Below, piece after piece: positions 60,595-64,000 of a DNA stretch of 64,000 nucleotides (positions within the stretch are counted from its first letter, which is position 1; each line of letters begins with the position of its first letter). The stretch is from the NCBI RefSeq assembly GCF_943736995.1, contig NZ_OX031157.1:1461001-1525000 (forward strand), given 5' to 3'. The translations under genes were made by a program, and so were the position numbers. The DNA comes from Sporosarcina sp. Marseille-Q4943 (lineage in GTDB: Bacteria; Bacillota; Bacilli; Bacillales_A; Planococcaceae). The notes beneath the pieces were generated by a model. The model searched no databases. It was not told the DNA's origin and was given only the letters and a program-made list of their open reading frames with translations.

Positions 60595-61425
60595 TTACGG
60601 AATTCTTCTCTTAACTAGCTTCAACGTTGCTACGATAAGAAAGCTGACAATGACTAATAAAAGCCATGAGCTGACTTTTCCAAGGTGGACGAGGCTCCAT
60701 GCGTCTGCTTGGTTTGGATATTGCCACGCGCCAAAGAACGTTGCGATATTTTCCGCTACCCATATGAAAAATCCGATGAGGACAAATGAAAGCGCAATCG
60801 GCATACGATACGGAATTCCATTCACCTTATAACTAACCCACGATTTCCAAAAGACGATGATGACAAGTGCAGATAGCCACCAACGAACGTCAATCCAAAA
60901 ATGGTGGGTGAAGAAGTTCAAATAGATCGCAGAAGCAAGAGGAACTACCATCCAAAACGGCGGCCATTTAATAAGGTCGACATCGAGCCTCCTCCACGCT
61001 TGGCATAAATAACTCGCGACGCTTGCGTACATGAAACCGCTATACAAAGGCACACCCAAAATTTTGAAATACCCTTCCTCTGGATAAGACCATGAACCCA
61101 TATTCACCTTAAAGATTTCAAGAGTTAGTCCGACAAGGTGGAATAATGTAATCACCTTAAGCTCGTCCCGCGTTTCAAGTCCTGAGCGCACCATCCACCA
61201 CTGCATGAGCAGGCAGATGACAAGGAGCCAATCATACCGCGGCAGCAAAGGAAGCGGTATGAGCTTTGTCAGTGCCAAAGAGGCGAAAATGACGACAGGG
61301 AACAAACAGGAGAGGGCTTGCTCCCAGCCAAAGCGGATGAGTTGTTCTGCTGCTTGTATGGCGCGAGCTCCAATAGGCTTTTGCGGAATGAGTGTCTTAT
61401 GTTCGCTTCCTTTGACTATTTTCAT
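60595..61425 (-). CDS. DUF817 integral membrane protein
   Basis: 276 residues with about eight membrane helices and the family hallmark LEIFKVNMGSWSYPEEGYFKI and PLYSGFMYASVASY. DUF817 proteins are uncharacterised. The ATG overlaps the stop of the upstream YdeI-like gene as ATGA, making it the last cistron of the VanW operon. Confidence 0.85.
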   Translation of the reverse strand: MKIVKGSEHKTLIPQKPIGARAIQAAEQLIRFGWEQALSCLFPVVIFASLALTKLIPLPLLPRYDWLLVICLLMQWWMVRSGLETRDELKVITLFHLVGLTLEIFKVNMGSWSYPEEGYFKILGVPLYSGFMYASVASYLCQAWRRLDVDLIKWPPFWMVVPLASAIYLNFFTHHFWIDVRWWLSALVIIVFWKSWVSYKVNGIPYRMPIALSFVLIGFFIWVAENIATFFGAWQYPNQADAWSLVHLGKVSSWLLLVIVSFLIVATLKLVKRRIP

Positions 61426-62096
61426 TTCTTCTGCCGATAAAGATCTTTCGACTTATAGCCTTCTGCCAAAATCATTTCCATTTCAGCAAGTCTCTTCTCC
61501 TGCGTCTCTTGCCTCTTGGCGCTATACACATAACGCGCCCAATCCTTCTGATAGCCGAATGTCAGTGCATTGTATATCCCCAAGATTGCTTCGTTGGATG
61601 ACAGATGGGTTTTAATATCATCAATGTGAACGATATAATCATCGACACATTGACTAGCTGGGGTCGCACCTTTTGTCGCAGCCTTTTTCTTGACCGCTTT
61701 CAACCCGACGACAGTAAACACTTCATTCAAACTGACCATGCGCGAGAACTTCAAATCACTGCCGCTCAAATATCCATCTTCGTCAATCGCTAGGTTCTCA
61801 TAAAACAAATCTCTCTCAATATATTGTTCATGTTGCTTATTCCCCTTCTTCGGGTAAGCGAAAAAGGCGTATCCATTATTCTCAATGATGCGCTTTTCAA
61901 TCAAGAGTTTGGCTTGTTCTGCAAATTGATCCAATGTGAAGATAAAGATGAATACGCACTGATAGCTTTCCTTCTTCAGTTTGACATCGTAGCTCAGACC
62001 TTTAAACTCATCAATGTCATCCGGTTTATTCAGCACTGCAATTCTTTCATATTTGTGCAAACCTAATTTCTCGATAATCGTTTTTTCAGAGTTCAA
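61422..62096 (-). CDS. YdeI/OmpD-associated (OmdA) family protein
   Basis: 224 residues. The C-terminal part LTFGYQKDWARYVYSAKRQETQEKRLAEM is the YdeI/OmdA signature; the N-terminal 150 residues form an alpha/beta region (YERIAVLNKPDDIDEF, CVFIFIFTLDQFAEQ). Family members are linked to bacteriocin protection or iron or antimicrobial tolerance, with weak evidence. It lies 37 bp after GrpB and overlaps DUF817. Confidence 0.75.
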   Translation of the reverse strand: MNSEKTIIEKLGLHKYERIAVLNKPDDIDEFKGLSYDVKLKKESYQCVFIFIFTLDQFAEQAKLLIEKRIIENNGYAFFAYPKKGNKQHEQYIERDLFYENLAIDEDGYLSGSDLKFSRMVSLNEVFTVVGLKAVKKKAATKGATPASQCVDDYIVHIDDIKTHLSSNEAILGIYNALTFGYQKDWARYVYSAKRQETQEKRLAEMEMILAEGYKSKDLYRQKK

Positions 62097-62133
62097 TTCA
62101 TTTCTCTCCCTACTTAAATTACTGCTTGTTTAT

Positions 62134-62664
62134 TCAATCCTCAGCATTTCTCAGCACATCATCTACAAATGCCTTCTTTGCGTCTGTATATTTCCGTTCA
62201 TTATCTGGATATTTCAATGCTAGTTTCTTTTTTAACGCTGCGTATTTTTGCGCGATATCAGGATGTTTATTTAGATAATCCCTGAAGAATGTATGTTGCT
62301 TCCACCAGTCACCACCATATTCAACGACGTGATAGACGTGAGTCTTCGTCAATTCCTCCAAATCGGAGAACTTGGCAAAGACCTCCTTCCCGTCAATTTC
62401 CACTCGACCCAAATGGTAAATATCCGCCTTCTTCAAACAGTGCTTATCAAATTTCTTCACATCATCCAACGAGCGAAGCCCGATCAGGATATCGAGCATC
62501 GGCTTAGCCGCTATTCCTTCGATCGCTGTGCTTCCAATATGCTCAATGTCAACAATATATTCGCCAATGAGTGATTCCAATAACACCTTCTCCTGCAAGA
62601 AAAGCTCTTTCCATTCTTGACGATATGGTGTTAATGCAACGACATCTTTGTTCAGGCCTAACAT
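62134..62664 (-). CDS. GrpB-family protein (UPF0157)
   Basis: 176 residues from ATG 62664, behind GGGGTGA. EHIGSTAIEGIAAKPMLDILIGL and LNKHPDIAQKYAALKKKLALKY define the GrpB family, related to nucleotidyltransferase-like folds. The function is undefined. It overlaps the TmrB-like gene by 7 bp. The pair suggests transfer or activation chemistry coupled to a small-molecule kinase. Confidence 0.85.
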   Translation of the reverse strand: MLGLNKDVVALTPYRQEWKELFLQEKVLLESLIGEYIVDIEHIGSTAIEGIAAKPMLDILIGLRSLDDVKKFDKHCLKKADIYHLGRVEIDGKEVFAKFSDLEELTKTHVYHVVEYGGDWWKQHTFFRDYLNKHPDIAQKYAALKKKLALKYPDNERKYTDAKKAFVDDVLRNAED

Positions 62665-63197
62665 GTTGACTTCACCCCTATCTCCTTGCAAATGAAATCC
62701 GCAATCTCTTCAATTCCCACATCGTCAGTCGGGATGAATTGTTTAAAGCAGGCGTTTTCAAAGCCTGCGAGGCATTTATCCGTTTGCGCGAAGCACCAAT
62801 TGCCTTCCTCTTCACCTCGTTCGAGCAGCCGCTGATGGATCGTTTCCTTCTTTGCGGTCAAACAGAAATGGTGCGTCTCTGAATCGATCTTTAAAAATCC
62901 GTTATGAATTGCATTGAAGTAATCCTCATTGTAAATCGTCATTGGCACGATCAAATCCTTGCCGTAAGTTTCTCGAAGCTGTCTTGCCACTTCGACCGTC
63001 ATCGGCTTCCACATTTCCAAGTCTTGAAAATCCCCCGTTTTCTCGCCTTCCAATTTCATTTCGTCTGGAATGATATGCCTGAGCATGAATCCAACTTCTT
63101 CCGGATCAAACAGCATCGCCCCATCCAATCTGCGCAAGAGTTCATTCGCAACGGATGTCTTTCCGGCACCGAATGCTCCGTTAATCATAATGATCAT
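62658..63197 (-). CDS. TmrB-like P-loop ATPase
   Basis: 179 residues with Walker A NGAFGAGKTS near the N-terminus, FDPEEVGFMLRHIIPDE, and LIVPMTIYNEDYFNAI, which parallel B. subtilis TmrB, the tunicamycin-resistance ATP-binding protein. The C-terminal part is shorter than TmrB. It probably phosphorylates or binds a nucleoside-like antibiotic or a cell metabolite. Its ATG overlaps the VanW stop by 4 bp, indicating coupling. Confidence 0.8.
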   Translation of the reverse strand: MIIMINGAFGAGKTSVANELLRRLDGAMLFDPEEVGFMLRHIIPDEMKLEGEKTGDFQDLEMWKPMTVEVARQLRETYGKDLIVPMTIYNEDYFNAIHNGFLKIDSETHHFCLTAKKETIHQRLLERGEEEGNWCFAQTDKCLAGFENACFKQFIPTDDVGIEEIADFICKEIGVKSTC

Positions 63198-64000
63198 TTC
63201 CCATCCCCCTCATATGTAAGAAACGGCTCATACATTGTTATCGCATGATTCTCTGTGACGAATTCGTCGTCGATCTGGTTCCCATCTACGTCGTAAACTT
63301 TCCGAAAAATTGAATTATGACGGACATAGCCGCCCCATAATTCCCTTGTGAAATGATGCTCTTTCTCGTAAATCTCGTATGTTCGGGTAGCTGGTGCAAT
63401 CGAACGCCATTCCCCGTTGAGGTGAGTATCCGTCAAATAGACGATCAGTTGAAATGGGGTTTGCGTTTCGTTCTTTATTTGCAAATCCAAATAGTTGTAA
63501 GCACACGTCGCCCCGCTGCCGAACGGCTGACTTCGGTTCGCATCCGGAAAAACGTCGTAACTGTGGCGATAGCGCTCTGTCACGGTCAGCGGCGTATGCA
63601 ACGTAATCCAATAGATGAGGTTCGACAGCTGGCAAAGCCCACCGCCTGTGCCGACAGTCACTTTTCCATAATGCAAGATCATGCCGTCCACATACCCTTT
63701 CCGCTTCGTCGTATTGCCGATCAGGCGCCAGTATGAAAATGTCTCCCCTGGCTCGATGACGACTTTATGCAAACGTTTTGCGGCGATTTGTAAATTGATG
63801 ATTTTATTCCTCTGCAGCTGCATATCGACACCCTTCAATTGCCTCAACAAAGGGGTCCGATGCTTTTTGATCATGTAGGGATGCTTTTCATCCAGTTTTT
63901 TGCGCGCGTATTTTTTTCCGTCAAACAGCCATTCACCATAGCGCTTCATTCTATATGCTTTCTTTCCTGCGAATATCCTGAGCTTGCTTCGTTTTATCGG
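63194..64000 (-). CDS. VanW-family protein, 5' end off-window
   Basis: The frame stays open through the right edge (the last codons read KRSKLRIFAGKKAYR), so the ATG at 63949 is probably internal. Visible features are GETFSYWRLIGNTTKRKGY, GGGLCQLSNLIYW and HSYDVFP, the VanW signature. VanW is found with vancomycin-resistance clusters and other cell-surface loci; its activity is unknown. It is the promoter-proximal gene here of a five-cistron unit running to DUF817. Confidence 0.87.
   Translation of the reverse strand, partial: PIKRSKLRIFAGKKAYRMKRYGEWLFDGKKYARKKLDEKHPYMIKKHRTPLLRQLKGVDMQLQRNKIINLQIAAKRLHKVVIEPGETFSYWRLIGNTTKRKGYVDGMILHYGKVTVGTGGGLCQLSNLIYWITLHTPLTVTERYRHSYDVFPDANRSQPFGSGATCAYNYLDLQIKNETQTPFQLIVYLTDTHLNGEWRSIAPATRTYEIYEKEHHFTRELWGGYVRHNSIFRKVYDVDGNQIDDEFVTENHAITMYEPFLTYEGDGK

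Noticed and set aside
1..64000. tRNA, rRNA, riboswitch, prophage or insertion sequence genes
   Set aside because: I looked for characteristic stems, transposase motifs and phage genes and found none that I could support.

Overview
The window is a gene-dense, moderately GC chromosomal segment of a low-GC Gram-positive (Firmicutes, Bacillales). Strong Shine-Dalgarno sites, frequent GTG/TTG starts, lipoproteins, sigma-B-like promoters and many Bacillus subtilis-type orthologues (yclNOPQ, floT-yuaF, yeeI, ydaT, yfkM, bmrA, niaP, hflX, ykaA-pit, dacC) point there. A Planococcaceae/Sporosarcina-like host is my inference and was not tested. I saw no rRNA, tRNA, phage, transposase gene or CRISPR array.

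Layout. 0-10 kb: 3' end of flavohaemoglobin, a YkvI-like membrane protein, stress and repair genes (yfkM, alkylpurine glycosylase, a cysteine-free uracil-DNA glycosylase), the bmrA exporter, a phosphotransferase and niaP. 10-14 kb: a Fur-controlled yclNOPQ siderophore importer whose promoter carries two Fur boxes. 14-33 kb: lipoproteins, an ABC exporter, hflX, putP, sigma-B-linked ydaT, acyl-CoA ligase, yerD, nitroreductase, methyltransferase, a bacterial Dph6-like enzyme, and a 400-bp non-coding structured region before a PCYCGC lipoprotein, HIT and fumC. 33-43 kb: HD-GYP, a MacB-type ABC pair, flotillin/NfeD, phosphate transport, cold shock and an MMPL exporter. 43-55 kb: small membrane proteins, pentapeptide protein, rRNA methyltransferase, CAP protein, ADH, Cu/Zn SOD, a stand-alone purC, yeeI, dacC and Mn catalase. 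55-64 kb: an accessory stretch of small enzymes (S66 peptidase, GNAT, three NUDIX, nucleotidyltransferase, a decayed GNAT, an XRE repeat protein) ending in an overlapping VanW-TmrB-GrpB-YdeI-DUF817 operon.

The most unusual feature is a set of six intergenic tandem arrays plus one mini-array. They belong to four core-sequence families with the same design: a conserved 9-13 bp core repeated with an invariant 20-bp or 21-bp period and a diverged spacer. The 20-bp family (core RCKCATAAA) occurs three times (7, 7 and 9 copies). The 21-bp families have cores CTTTGGRCGCGG (11 copies, plus 2 elsewhere), TTTATCACCGCT (5) and ATTCAATAGATA (5). The spacing never slips although the spacers differ. In the 20-bp family A/T tracts often recur about every 10 bp, as in curved DNA or an array of protein sites on one helical face. 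One 20-bp array lies next to a duplicated multi-hairpin element with inverted ends and its own terminator. These arrays are the best candidate here for an undescribed system.
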